The position numbers and the translations under genes are program-made. Of a stretch of 34,814 nt of DNA, positions 1-8,009 are shown piece by piece (within the stretch, counting starts at the first letter, position 1; each line of letters starts with the position of its first letter). The stretch lies in assembly GCA_017457285.1 (NCBI GenBank), contig JAFTHT010000052.1, positions 1-34,814 of the forward strand. The letters are read 5' to 3'. This stretch comes from Oscillospiraceae bacterium. GTDB lineage: Bacteria > Bacillota > Clostridia > Oscillospirales > Oscillospiraceae. The notes beneath the pieces are model-generated. The model made no database searches and was not told where the DNA came from. It saw only the letters and a list, made by a program, of their open reading frames with translations.

Positions 1-3000
1 GGCAGGTGCCGCCGACATAACTGTGACCGGTGGCAGGAATCACTTCCTCGTAGCTGTCGCCGCAGTTACCGCAGGTGTAAACCGTCTTGCCGTCAACGGT
101 ACAGGTGGCAGCGGTGGTCTTGCTGCTATAGCTGTGGCCCAAAGCGGCGATGGTTTCAGAATAGCTGTCGCCGCAGGTGCCGCAGGTGTAGACGGTCTTG
201 CCGTCAGCGGTACAGGTGGCAGCGGTGGTCTTGCTGCTGTAGCTGTGGCCGGAGGGGAGGATGGTTTCGGTCTTGGTGCCGCCACAGACGGAGCAGGTGT
301 AGGTCTTGGTGCCGGTGCTCTCGCAACCGGCAGCGGTGGTCACCTTGCCGCTGTCGTAGCTATGGCTGACAGCCGCGCCGCAGCTGGTGCAGTAGCCAGC
401 GGTATTGTGGTTGGAGTGGCTGCAGCTCAGGTTTGCCTTGTTCTGGTTGTAGACGGACTCCTCGTGGTAGGTGTCGCCCAGAACCAGAGCGGTAACGGAG
501 AAGGGCTCCACGCCAACGCTGCCGTCGCTGGTGGTCCACAGAACATTGGTGCCGGCCTGCATGCCATGGATACAGGCCTGCCAGCTGCCGTAGGGCACGC
601 CGTAGTCGTAGATATTGACCCACTGGGTGGTATCGGAGCCGTTGAACACCATCACGATACCATCGGAGCACTCGTAGTTGGGGTAGCCGTTCACATAGAC
701 CAGCATGGTATTGTCGTTGACGTAGTTGACGGAGGTGTAACCCCAGGCATCAGAGCCGCCGGGGCAGCGCAGGGCCGCGTGGTTCTTACGGAAGGCCACC
801 AGACCGGCGTAGTAATCGTCGGTGCGCTGGGCGTATTCCTTATCCACCAGGTCGGACCAGCGGATCTTGGAAACATAGTCATCGGTGCCGTATCCGTTGT
901 GGTAGCGGTTGCCATCGGCATCCTTCTTCTCTCGCAGCAGCTCATCGCCAGAGTAGAGGAAGGGGATGCCCTGGCTCAGCATCACCATGGCGCTGGACAG
1001 GCAGTTCATCCGGGTCATCTGATCCCAGAAAGCGCCGTTACGGCTGAGGATGATCTTATCGGTCAGGCAGTAGTTATCGTGGCAGGACACATAGTTGATG
1101 GTCTGGCTGGGGCTGGTGGACCAGCCGTTGGAAGCGCGGAAGCAATTGGCCAAGGCATCGAACTTGTCACCGGCGCCGGTGGCGAAGCCCCAGGAGTTGC
1201 CGTTGTCGCCAGCGATGGCGTTACGGATGGTGTCGTTGAAGAAGCCGAAGCTGCCAACCTCCCAGGCATTGCCCTGGGTGGCCAGGTTGTAGCCGTACTG
1301 CACAGCGGTGCCGCCGGGAGCCCAGCCCTCGCCGTAGAAGATGACGTAGGGATACTTGGCCTGGACAGTGCGGATGATCTCGTTGATGGTGACGGTATCA
1401 ATCAGGCCCGCCAGATCGAAGCGGAAGCCGTCGATGTGGTACTCCTCCACCCAGTGCATGATGGAGTCCACGATCATATTCCGGGCCATGACACGCTCGG
1501 TGGCGAAGTCGTTGCCGACGCCGGAGCCATTGGACCAGTTGCCCTCACCATAGAAACGGGAGTAGTAGTTGGGAACGATCTTATTGCCGCAGAAGTTACC
1601 GCCGTCGAAGGTGTGGTTGTAGACCACGTCCATGACCACGTTGATGCCGTTGGAGTGGAAGGTCTGCACCATCTGCTTGAACTCGGTAATACGGGTGGCA
1701 CCGTTGTAGGGGTCGGTGGCGTAGCTGCCTTCGACGCAGCTGAAGTTCTTGGGATCGTAGCCCCAGCCGTACTGGGCCCAGTCGGTCAGATGGTACTCGT
1801 CCACAGAGTTCATGTCGTAGACGGGCATCAGCTGCACATGGGTGATACCCAGCTCCTTCAGGTGGTCAAGACCGGTGGCACGGCCCTCGTAATTGGTGCC
1901 GGCCTGGGTCAGGCCCAGGTACTTGCCTCTCCAGACCTCATTAACGCCGGAGGAGGAATCGATGGTCATTTCACGGATGTGCATCTCGTAAATGATGGCA
2001 TCGGTGTAGTTCATGCCCTGGTTGGGGCTGACATCATTGTCCCAGCCGGTGGGATTCAGCCGGTCGAAGTCCACGATCATACCACGGTCGCCGTTGGCGC
2101 CGCAGCCCTTGGCGTAGGGGTCGGTGGCTTCCACGGTGTAGGTGGGGAAGGTTACATTATAATTATAGTAGACACCGTGGAGGTCGCCGGTGATGGTGAC
2201 ATACCAGATGCCGCTGTCGCCCTGCTTCATCTGCACATACTGCAGCTCGTTGCCGGAGCCCCAGTTGCCGGAGTCGAAGAGCTTCACATGGACATTCAGG
2301 GCGGTGGGAGCCCAGACCTTGAAGGTGGTGGAGGTGGAGGAGTAGACCGCGCCCAGATCGTCGCCATGGTAGGTGTACTCGGAGGCGAACTTATCGGTGT
2401 AGAAGATATCGTGGGCGTTGTAGCTGATGGAGCAGGTCAGGCCAAAGGCCTTGACCTTGAAGGTGGCCGCCTCGGTCAGGGTCAGGGCGCGGCTCAGGGT
2501 CAGGGTGTAGCCGTTGCCATCCATGGCAGCGCTCTTGACGGTAACGCCGGAGGCGTTGCCATCGGCATTCAGGATGGAGAAGGCGGTGGACCAGTCGCTG
2601 GAGTAAGGCAGAGTGCTCTTGACCCAGACGGTGCCGGCCTCGTAGTTATACTTGGCGTAGCTGGGCTTGGCGGCCAGGACCACATCCTCGCCCAGGACAC
2701 GGGAACCGGCCCAGGTATCGGCGTTGACGTAGTAGTGGACAGTACCGGAAATCACGTCGGTCAGGTCCACATACCGGTCGCTGAATTCCTGGCTGGACCA
2801 GTCATTCTTGCGGATGATGAAGCCCAGGTTGGAATTGGTGGCGCCGTTGACGGTGTAGGTCGCCATCATGCCCTTGTTCACCGGGTCGGCGGTGAAGCTG
2901 GCGGAGCCGGAAGTCTCATTGTCCCAGCACCACACGTCCCAGTTGGTGTAAGTATCGTCGGAGCGATAGTAGTGGATGACCACATCGATCTTACCGGTGT

Positions 3001-4522
3001 TCTCGGTGGTATCGTCGGAGGGAACCACCACGACGCTGTTGCCGTCGAAGCCGCCCACCATGCCGTTGCCGGGGTCGGCGACCCACTCGCCATCCACCAC
3101 GAACTTATACTCGTGGACACCGGCGGCCAGGGTCAGGGTGGTGGACCAAACGCCATTGGAGTAGGTCATGGCCTTGGCGGTGGAACTCCAGTCGTTGAAG
3201 GAGCCGGCCAGATACACAGAGGTAGCAGAGCCGGTGTAACGGAAGGTGACAGAGGTGCCGTTGATCTCCGGGCTGACCTTCAGGCTGCTCTCGGAGGTAG
3301 CCACGGTGCAGTCGTACTTACCGTCGGCATTGGCGGTGGTGCCGGGCTTCACCCACAGCTCCTTGCTGGAGGACAGGGCGGAATAGCTGACGGTGCAGTC
3401 GGCAGTCTGGCCACCGTTCCAGTTGTGGAACAGGAAGCCGAGGCTCTCGCCGGATTTGGGGGTATAGGGGACGTTGACGGTGAAGTAGCCGTCCGCATCC
3501 TTGTTGACGATAACGCCGGGCCACTCGTAGCCGGTCAGGGCGGTGGCGGTGCCGTTGTCGGACCAGAAGTAGCCCACAACGTCATTCCAGCCCAGGGTGT
3601 TCACCAGGTGGATGGTGATGCCGTCGGAGGTGGAGTAACCGCAGACGGTGCATTTGCCGCCGGAAATGGTATGGCCGGTGGCGGCGATGGACTGGGTATA
3701 GCTGTCGCCGCAGAGGGAGCAGGTGTAGGTCCGCACACCGGCGGTGGTGCAGGTGGCGGCAGTGGTCACCTTGCTGGTGTAGCTATGCTCACAGGAATTG
3801 GTGGTATAGCTCAGGGTCAGGGTGCCGCCGGAGTTGACGGTCAAGGTGAAGTAGACCTCCACGTTGCCGGGGACGAACATCTTCTCGGTAGTGCCGGTGG
3901 ACACATCGTAGAAGGTGCCGCTGGTGGTCTGGATGTAGGACTTGGCCATGTACCAGTTGGCGTTATTGGTGGTCTTGACGGCCACATAGCTATCCTCGGT
4001 GAAGGTGGCGGTGAGCTTGCCGTCCACAAACTTGTAGGAGCCCATGTTGGCCTCGTCCTCTTCACAGGCGTAGTTGGCGCCGTTGATGAAGCCGAAGAGG
4101 TAGTAGTCCTTGGTGGTGGAATAGGTGCCCCAGCTGGCGGTGTCGTCGTTCCATACACCAGCGGTGAGGGTGCAGCAGTTCTTGCCATCGGTGGGGATGG
4201 TCAGATCCGCAGTCTGGTTCCACTTGTTGTCCCAGTTGTTGGCGGTGGTGCTGCCGTTCATCCGGCAGAAGATTACCGAGGGGTAGCCGGAGGGGACGGC
4301 GGCCTCGTAATAGCCGTCGCCGTCGCTGTCGGACATACTGACCCAGGTATCGCCATTGCCAAAGAAATAGGCAGCGAACCGGGCACCATCGGACAGCCAC
4401 TCACTGTTGGGTTTCATATACAGCGTGCTGGGTGTAGCCGCGGATACCACGGCGGGTATCATACTAATGACCATGCAGATCACCAGCAGGATACTGAGGA
4501 TTTTGTTGATCCTTCTGAACAT
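1..4522 (-). CDS. pulA: Secreted multidomain type I pullulanase (GH13), C-terminus beyond window
   Basis: This enzyme hydrolyses alpha-1,6 branch linkages of pullulan, amylopectin and glycogen outside the cell. The frame is open for 1507 codons from ATG 4522 and runs off the window. The start has GGAGG 7 nt upstream and a signal peptide (about residues 1-27, MFRRINKI then a hydrophobic stretch ending VVSA). Approximate modules: starch-binding-like N-domain 28-140; a Cys-rich 'CxxC' repeat about 244-298; CBM26-like 299-380; glycogen-binding E-set 413-481; CBM41/PUD 511-603; CBM48-like 705-795; GH13 barrel 840-1275; then at least three tandem repeats of about 34 residues (TTAATCT...YTCxxCGDSY...GHSY) from about 1368. 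The type I signature appears as YGWGYDP. Catalytic residues are D1036 (FRFDLAG), E1065 (YGEGW) and D1149 (SCHDN). The Cys repeats may bind metal or aid surface display; that is inference. A cell-wall anchor cannot be judged because the end is missing. Confidence 0.93.
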   Translation of the reverse strand, partial: MFRRINKILSILLVICMVISMIPAVVSAATPSTLYMKPNSEWLSDGARFAAYFFGNGDTWVSMSDSDGDGYYEAAVPSGYPSVIFCRMNGSTTANNWDNKWNQTADLTIPTDGKNCCTLTAGVWNDDTASWGTYSTTKDYYLFGFINGANYACEEDEANMGSYKFVDGKLTATFTEDSYVAVKTTNNANWYMAKSYIQTTSGTFYDVSTGTTEKMFVPGNVEVYFTLTVNSGGTLTLSYTTNSCEHSYTSKVTTAATCTTAGVRTYTCSLCGDSYTQSIAATGHTISGGKCTVCGYSTSDGITIHLVNTLGWNDVVGYFWSDNGTATALTGYEWPGVIVNKDADGYFTVNVPYTPKSGESLGFLFHNWNGGQTADCTVSYSALSSSKELWVKPGTTANADGKYDCTVATSESSLKVSPEINGTSVTFRYTGSATSVYLAGSFNDWSSTAKAMTYSNGVWSTTLTLAAGVHEYKFVVDGEWVADPGNGMVGGFDGNSVVVVPSDDTTENTGKIDVVIHYYRSDDTYTNWDVWCWDNETSGSASFTADPVNKGMMATYTVNGATNSNLGFIIRKNDWSSQEFSDRYVDLTDVISGTVHYYVNADTWAGSRVLGEDVVLAAKPSYAKYNYEAGTVWVKSTLPYSSDWSTAFSILNADGNASGVTVKSAAMDGNGYTLTLSRALTLTEAATFKVKAFGLTCSISYNAHDIFYTDKFASEYTYHGDDLGAVYSSTSTTFKVWAPTALNVHVKLFDSGNWGSGNELQYVQMKQGDSGIWYVTITGDLHGVYYNYNVTFPTYTVEATDPYAKGCGANGDRGMIVDFDRLNPTGWDNDVSPNQGMNYTDAIIYEMHIREMTIDSSSGVNEVWRGKYLGLTQAGTNYEGRATGLDHLKELGITHVQLMPVYDMNSVDEYHLTDWAQYGWGYDPKNFSCVEGSYATDPYNGATRITEFKQMVQTFHSNGINVVMDVVYNHTFDGGNFCGNKIVPNYYSRFYGEGNWSNGSGVGNDFATERVMARNMIVDSIMHWVEEYHIDGFRFDLAGLIDTVTINEIIRTVQAKYPYVIFYGEGWAPGGTAVQYGYNLATQGNAWEVGSFGFFNDTIRNAIAGDNGNSWGFATGAGDKFDALANCFRASNGWSTSPSQTINYVSCHDNYCLTDKIILSRNGAFWDQMTRMNCLSSAMVMLSQGIPFLYSGDELLREKKDADGNRYHNGYGTDDYVSKIRWSDLVDKEYAQRTDDYYAGLVAFRKNHAALRCPGGSDAWGYTSVNYVNDNTMLVYVNGYPNYECSDGIVMVFNGSDTTQWVNIYDYGVPYGSWQACIHGMQAGTNVLWTTSDGSVGVEPFSVTALVLGDTYHEESVYNQNKANLSCSHSNHNTAGYCTSCGAAVSHSYDSGKVTTAAGCESTGTKTYTCSVCGGTKTETILPSGHSYSSKTTAATCTADGKTVYTCGTCGDSYSETIAALGHSYSSKTTAATCTVDGKTVYTCGNCGDSYEEVIPATGHSYVGGTC

Positions 4523-4551
4523 GATGTTGCCTCCCTTTAATGAAAAAATCA

Positions 4552-4567
4552 GCCGTTTGGAAACGGC
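4552..4567 (-). promoter_or_regulatory. Palindrome in pullulanase leader: operator or short attenuator
   Basis: GCCGTTT-GG-AAACGGC is a perfect inverted repeat with 7-base arms. It lies just downstream of the predicted pullulanase start point and upstream of the GGAGG ribosome site. On the minus strand it is followed after TGA by six T residues, so it could be a LacI-type operator or a weak intrinsic terminator controlling read-through. The sequence alone does not decide between these. Confidence 0.45.
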
Positions 4568-4581
4568 ACATTACCATTTTG

Positions 4582-4610
4582 ATTATACCAGTTTTTCTAG
4601 GAAAAGTCCA
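4582..4610 (-). promoter_or_regulatory. Promoter of pullulanase gene
   Basis: Reading the minus strand: TGGACT (4610-4605), a 17-base spacer, then TATAAT (4587-4582) preceded by TGG, which makes an extended -10. The predicted start is near 4575, giving a leader of about 50 nt that contains the 4552-4567 palindrome. Confidence 0.75.
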
Positions 4611-4909
4611 CCATTTTGTACAAAAATGATTTGAAATTTTGTGCATTTCGTGTTATTCATTCGTGCAATATTCTTCAATGCTCAATCCATTCAGCAGAGT
4701 GCATATAATCGCCATTCTATTTTTGTGCAACATTCACCAAGCGCACTCCCGTACCTCCGGCACATCCGTAATGGAATGTTTAGCAAAATCATAAACAACG
4801 CATTTCGCAGGGCGCGGATCCATCCGCAATGCCCAATGATCACACCTTCCCGGCGTGGATACTGTGCCACCTTCTCCATTGATTCCAAAAACACCCATCA
4901 AGATTTATA
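4611..4909. other. Intergenic region between divergent pulA and MATE genes; no gene seen
   Basis: No convincing coding region is visible; open frames here lack a ribosome site and recognisable protein character. The AT-rich stretch holds recurring words: ATTTTGTACA at 4613-4622, ATTTTGTGCA at 4636-4645, ATTTTTGTGCA at 4719-4729 and, just beyond, ATTGTGCA at 4909-4916, which overlaps the MATE promoter -35. They may be a regulator's sites; this is a guess. Confidence 0.4.
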
Positions 4910-4938
4910 TTGTGCAAAAGGTATTTTTCTGCTATACT
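4910..4938 (+). promoter_or_regulatory. Promoter of MATE transporter gene
   Basis: TTGTGC (4910-4915), a 17-base spacer, then TATACT (4933-4938) preceded by TGC (extended -10). It lies 24 bases upstream of the ATG. The -35 match is weak, but the extended -10 compensates. Confidence 0.6.
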
Positions 4939-4961
4939 GTTCCCGAACGAGGTGAACATAC

Positions 4962-6311
4962 ATGAATCAATGGAATTTAAGCAATCGGCGGCAGCTGTTT
5001 TCCCTGACCTGGCCGATTTTTTTGGAGGCGGTGCTGTTTTCCGTCATCGGCAGCATGGACGTGGTGATGCTGTCCCGGTATGCCGACAACGCCGTGGGTG
5101 CCGTGGGCGTGGTGAACCAGATTATGTCCTTATTTCAGGTGGTCTCCAACATCATCACCACCGGCACCGGCATCCTCTGCGCCCAGTACATCGGCGCGGG
5201 GCTGGGCACGGAGAAAAAGCAGCCGCTGATTCTGGGCGCTCTGCTGTTCAACGCCTCCCTGGGCCTCCTGTTCAGCCTGGGTGCGGTGTTCGCAGCGGAT
5301 TTGCTGCTGGGGATGATGACCATTCCCACCGAACAATACCATTACGCCCGGGAATACCTGACCATGGTAGGCGGCTTCCTGTTCGTCCAGATGATCACCA
5401 TGACCTTCACCGTGGTCATCCGTTCCCACGGCAAGACCCGAGCCACTATGATTTTCTCCCTGCTGATGAACCTGTGCAACGTGGTGCTGAACTACATTTT
5501 CATTTACGGCAAGCTGGGCCTGCCGGTGATGGGTGTTCGGGGCGCGGCCCTGGCCACCGTGATCAGCAAATGCCTGATGTGCGTCATGGCCTTTGTATAT
5601 CTGATGAAATTCGTACTTCCCGATATGCATTTCCGGCCCAATTGGGCAGAAACCGGGCGTTCTGTAAAGAAAATCCTGGCCTTCGGCAGTCCGGCGGCGG
5701 GGGAACAGATTAGCTACACCCTGTCGAAAATCGTGGTTATGACGATGGTCACCTCCCTGGGGCCCGTGGCGGTGAACACCTACTCCTATGTGAATATCGT
5801 GGTGGGCTATGTGTACCTGTTCTCCATGGCCATCGGCCAGGGCACCTCCATTTTGGTAGGCTGGGAGAGCGGCAAGGGCCAGTTGGACAATGCCGACCGC
5901 ATCTGCCGGTTCTCGACCAGCTGCTCCTTCGGCTTCGCCATGGTGGCCCTGGGGGTGCTGTGCCTGCTGCGGCGGCAGGTGATGGGTATTTTCACCAAGG
6001 ACGAGGCCATTATCAGCATGGGTGCGGCGGTGATCTTGGCGAATTTTGTGCTGGAGGCCGGCCGGAGCCGGAATCTGGTGCTGGTCAACGCCCTCCGGGC
6101 AGCGGGAGATGTGCGGTTCCCCCTGTACATTGGCCTGTTTTCCATGTGGTTTTTCAGCGTGGGTGTGTCCTGGGTTCTGGGCATCGGCCTTGGCTGGGGC
6201 CTGGTGGGCATCTGGATCGGCCTGGGTCTGGACGAATGCTTCCGGGCCGTGGGAATGCAAATCCGCTGGCAAAAAGGCACCTGGACCAGATTCATAACGT
6301 CCCGCCATTGA
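4962..6311 (+). CDS. MATE family multidrug/cation efflux transporter
   Basis: A 449-residue integral membrane protein, the usual length for the family, with about twelve hydrophobic segments in two similar halves. The N-terminal segment (SLTWPIFLEAVLFSVIGSMD, then VVMLSRY and GAVGVVNQI) is the typical MATE opening: a membrane helix followed by a short loop and the 'GAVGV' helix. Such proteins export drugs or metabolites in exchange for Na+ or H+; the substrate cannot be told from sequence. The ATG at 4962 follows GAGGTG and an extended -10 promoter. It is transcribed alone, divergently from pulA, and there is no adjacent MarR or TetR regulator. Confidence 0.92.
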   Translation: MNQWNLSNRRQLFSLTWPIFLEAVLFSVIGSMDVVMLSRYADNAVGAVGVVNQIMSLFQVVSNIITTGTGILCAQYIGAGLGTEKKQPLILGALLFNASLGLLFSLGAVFAADLLLGMMTIPTEQYHYAREYLTMVGGFLFVQMITMTFTVVIRSHGKTRATMIFSLLMNLCNVVLNYIFIYGKLGLPVMGVRGAALATVISKCLMCVMAFVYLMKFVLPDMHFRPNWAETGRSVKKILAFGSPAAGEQISYTLSKIVVMTMVTSLGPVAVNTYSYVNIVVGYVYLFSMAIGQGTSILVGWESGKGQLDNADRICRFSTSCSFGFAMVALGVLCLLRRQVMGIFTKDEAIISMGAAVILANFVLEAGRSRNLVLVNALRAAGDVRFPLYIGLFSMWFFSVGVSWVLGIGLGWGLVGIWIGLGLDECFRAVGMQIRWQKGTWTRFITSRH

Positions 6312-6331
6312 GGTTGCAGTGCGTAGAGAAC

Positions 6332-6380
6332 GGATTGCCAGCTATACACTTTAGGCGTCGCACAGCTTTCTCGCAATCAT
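6332..6380. repeat. Dispersed repeat of the GGATTGCCA...CTCGCAAT type, diverged copy
   Basis: GGATTGCCA at 6332-6340 and CTCGCAATCAT at 6370-6380 match the ends of a short repeat seen again, in the opposite orientation, at 26808-26839 (TCATTGCGAGG...TGGCAATCC). The central part differs between the two. Confidence 0.5.
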
Positions 6381-6412
6381 CAAGTATTTTCACATCACGA
6401 TAAAAGCCTCTG

Positions 6413-6442
6413 TAGGGGAGGGTCTGAAGTGACCCTCCCCTA
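6413..6442. repeat. Palindromic repeat, GGGAGGGTC family
   Basis: A perfect inverted repeat with 12-base arms, TAGGGGAGGGTC (6413-6424) and GACCCTCCCCTA (6431-6442), and a 6-base loop. Related copies lie at 32118-32146, 32222-32250 and 33349-33377. It sits after the MATE gene and may also act as its transcription stop, though no T-tract follows. Confidence 0.75.
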
Positions 6443-6502
6443 TCGCGCGTTCTTTCATAACAATGACAGCATTTTCATGGTGCGCTAAACACGCTTAACG
6501 AA

Positions 6503-6534
6503 AGCCCCCCGGATGCGATGCATCCGGGGGGGCT
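6503..6534 (-). terminator. Intrinsic terminator of the polysaccharide operon
   Basis: AGCCCCCCGGATGC (6503-6516) pairs with GCATCC followed by seven G and CT (6520-6534), giving a very GC-rich stem with a three-base loop and a one-base bulge. On the minus strand it is followed by TTTCGTT. It lies just past the stop codon at 6540. Confidence 0.8.
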
Positions 6535-6539
6535 GTTTC

Positions 6540-8006
6540 TCAATCGTGATTTTTCTGCTCGGCGTATTTGCCGTAGCCGTAGCCGTACTTGCTGCCATAG
6601 CTGTACTTGCGGTAGCCGTAGTCGTAGCCATAGCCGTAGGTGGAGCGGTAGCCGTAGCCGTACTGCCGGTGGAACTGGGGCACACCGTTGAAGATGCAGC
6701 CGTCAATCTTAATATCCTTCTGGTGCAGCGCGGTGACGGAGTTCAGGACCTGGCTCTTCTTGGCATAATCCTGCTTCACCACATACAGCACACAGTCGGC
6801 GCAGCGGCACAGGGTATGGGCATCGGAAACCACCTCGCTGGGAGGCGCATCCATAATGATGAAGTCAAACTGGCCCGTCAGCTGATCCAGCAGCCGCTGA
6901 ATCGCCCGATGATCCAGGGTATAATGGCGCTTGTCGGTGCTGCGGCCGGAGAGGAAGCACAGCTTACCATTCTTGGTGTCCCGGATGCAGTCCAGCAGCT
7001 TGGCCTCGCCCTTCAGGCAGTCCAGCAGGTTGGGGCCAACCGACTTCTCGCCCAGGCACCGGGCCACACTCTGGCTGCGAAGGTCCGTATCCAGCAGCAT
7101 GACCTTATGGCCGTCCTTCACCAGGGAATAGGCCAGGTTCACCGCCACGGTGGTCTTACCCTCGCCGGCCACGGTGCTGGTGACCAGAACGGTCTTCTTC
7201 CCCTTCTCCTCCAGCATCTTCTTCACCTTCAGCCGCAGGCCCCGGAGGGTTTCAGCCATATTGGGGTCGGATTCGGCGGTAATCATGGGGCTCGTCCCGT
7301 TGCGGCGCTTCTTCAGCACCACCTTGGGCAGCGCCACCAGAATGGGCAGATTGATGGAGGACTTCAACTCATCCGCCGTCTGGATTGTCCGGGTCAGCAG
7401 ACCGCAGACAAACACGATTGCCATGCCCAGCACCGCGCCCAGGATGGCACCCTTGGCGGCGGAGCCCAGGCCGGAGAAGCTGTTGAAGGGCACCGTAGGC
7501 AAATTGGGATTCTGCATAATATTCACATGGGGGTTATCCACCATGTACACCGCCACCTGGGGATAGCACTCGATGATGGCGTTGAGGTATTCATAGGCAT
7601 CCTGGGGCACGGTACTGGTGACGGAAAGCACCAGCATATTGCTGTCCACCACCGCATAGGCGGTGGAGGCGCCGTTGATATAGGGCTTGCCCGTTTCATT
7701 CATCACCAAATCCCGCATCATGTCGGTGGAGATGATGTGGGGGAAGGCGGAGGCCATCTCCTGAGCGGCGAACTGATCATAGTAAGCGCCGGTGCCGAAG
7801 ATATCCTCAGCAGTATAGCCGGATTCCACGGTGAAAATCGCCTTGGATTCATACAGGGGAACGAAGGCCCGCTTCGCCCGGACATAGGACACGGAGCCTC
7901 CCAGAATCATCAGCACCAGCACCAAAGGCCAAAGCTGGAAGAAGGCGTTCTTCACCCGAATCATGACGTTGATTAGCTTAATCGGTTCCTGTGCATTGGG
8001 TTCCAT
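6540..8006 (-). CDS. Wzz/BY-kinase fusion (polysaccharide co-polymerase with tyrosine kinase), copy 1
   Basis: A 488-residue protein that joins a Wzz-type chain-length module to a bacterial tyrosine kinase; in most Firmicutes these are separate adapter (CpsC) and kinase (CpsD) proteins. Transmembrane segments at about 23-43 and 185-205 flank an extracellular loop. The kinase shows Walker A TVAGEGKTT (278-286), Walker A' MLLDTDLR (303-310) and Walker B FIIMDAPP (382-389). The tail (447-482) carries 14 tyrosines, mostly as Tyr-Gly steps, and is the expected autophosphorylation cluster. The start is 3 bases after the upstream stop, and the GGAGGG ribosome site overlaps that stop, so translation is probably coupled. 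It is the last gene of the operon. Confidence 0.88.
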   Translation of the reverse strand: MEPNAQEPIKLINVMIRVKNAFFQLWPLVLVLMILGGSVSYVRAKRAFVPLYESKAIFTVESGYTAEDIFGTGAYYDQFAAQEMASAFPHIISTDMMRDLVMNETGKPYINGASTAYAVVDSNMLVLSVTSTVPQDAYEYLNAIIECYPQVAVYMVDNPHVNIMQNPNLPTVPFNSFSGLGSAAKGAILGAVLGMAIVFVCGLLTRTIQTADELKSSINLPILVALPKVVLKKRRNGTSPMITAESDPNMAETLRGLRLKVKKMLEEKGKKTVLVTSTVAGEGKTTVAVNLAYSLVKDGHKVMLLDTDLRSQSVARCLGEKSVGPNLLDCLKGEAKLLDCIRDTKNGKLCFLSGRSTDKRHYTLDHRAIQRLLDQLTGQFDFIIMDAPPSEVVSDAHTLCRCADCVLYVVKQDYAKKSQVLNSVTALHQKDIKIDGCIFNGVPQFHRQYGYGYRSTYGYGYDYGYRKYSYGSKYGYGYGKYAEQKNHD

Positions 8007-8009
8007 GGT

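Noticed and set aside
23..4540. A 1505-codon open frame on the plus strand
   Set aside because: It is the mirror of the pullulanase gene, whose minus frame has signal peptide, CBM modules and GH13 motifs. The plus translation is a monotonous Gly/Val/Ala/His sequence without domains, a result of strong third-position GC bias.
4641..4955. Small plus-strand frame of 104 codons in the pulA-MATE gap
   Set aside because: No ribosome site, no recognisable protein features, and it ends within the MATE promoter region.
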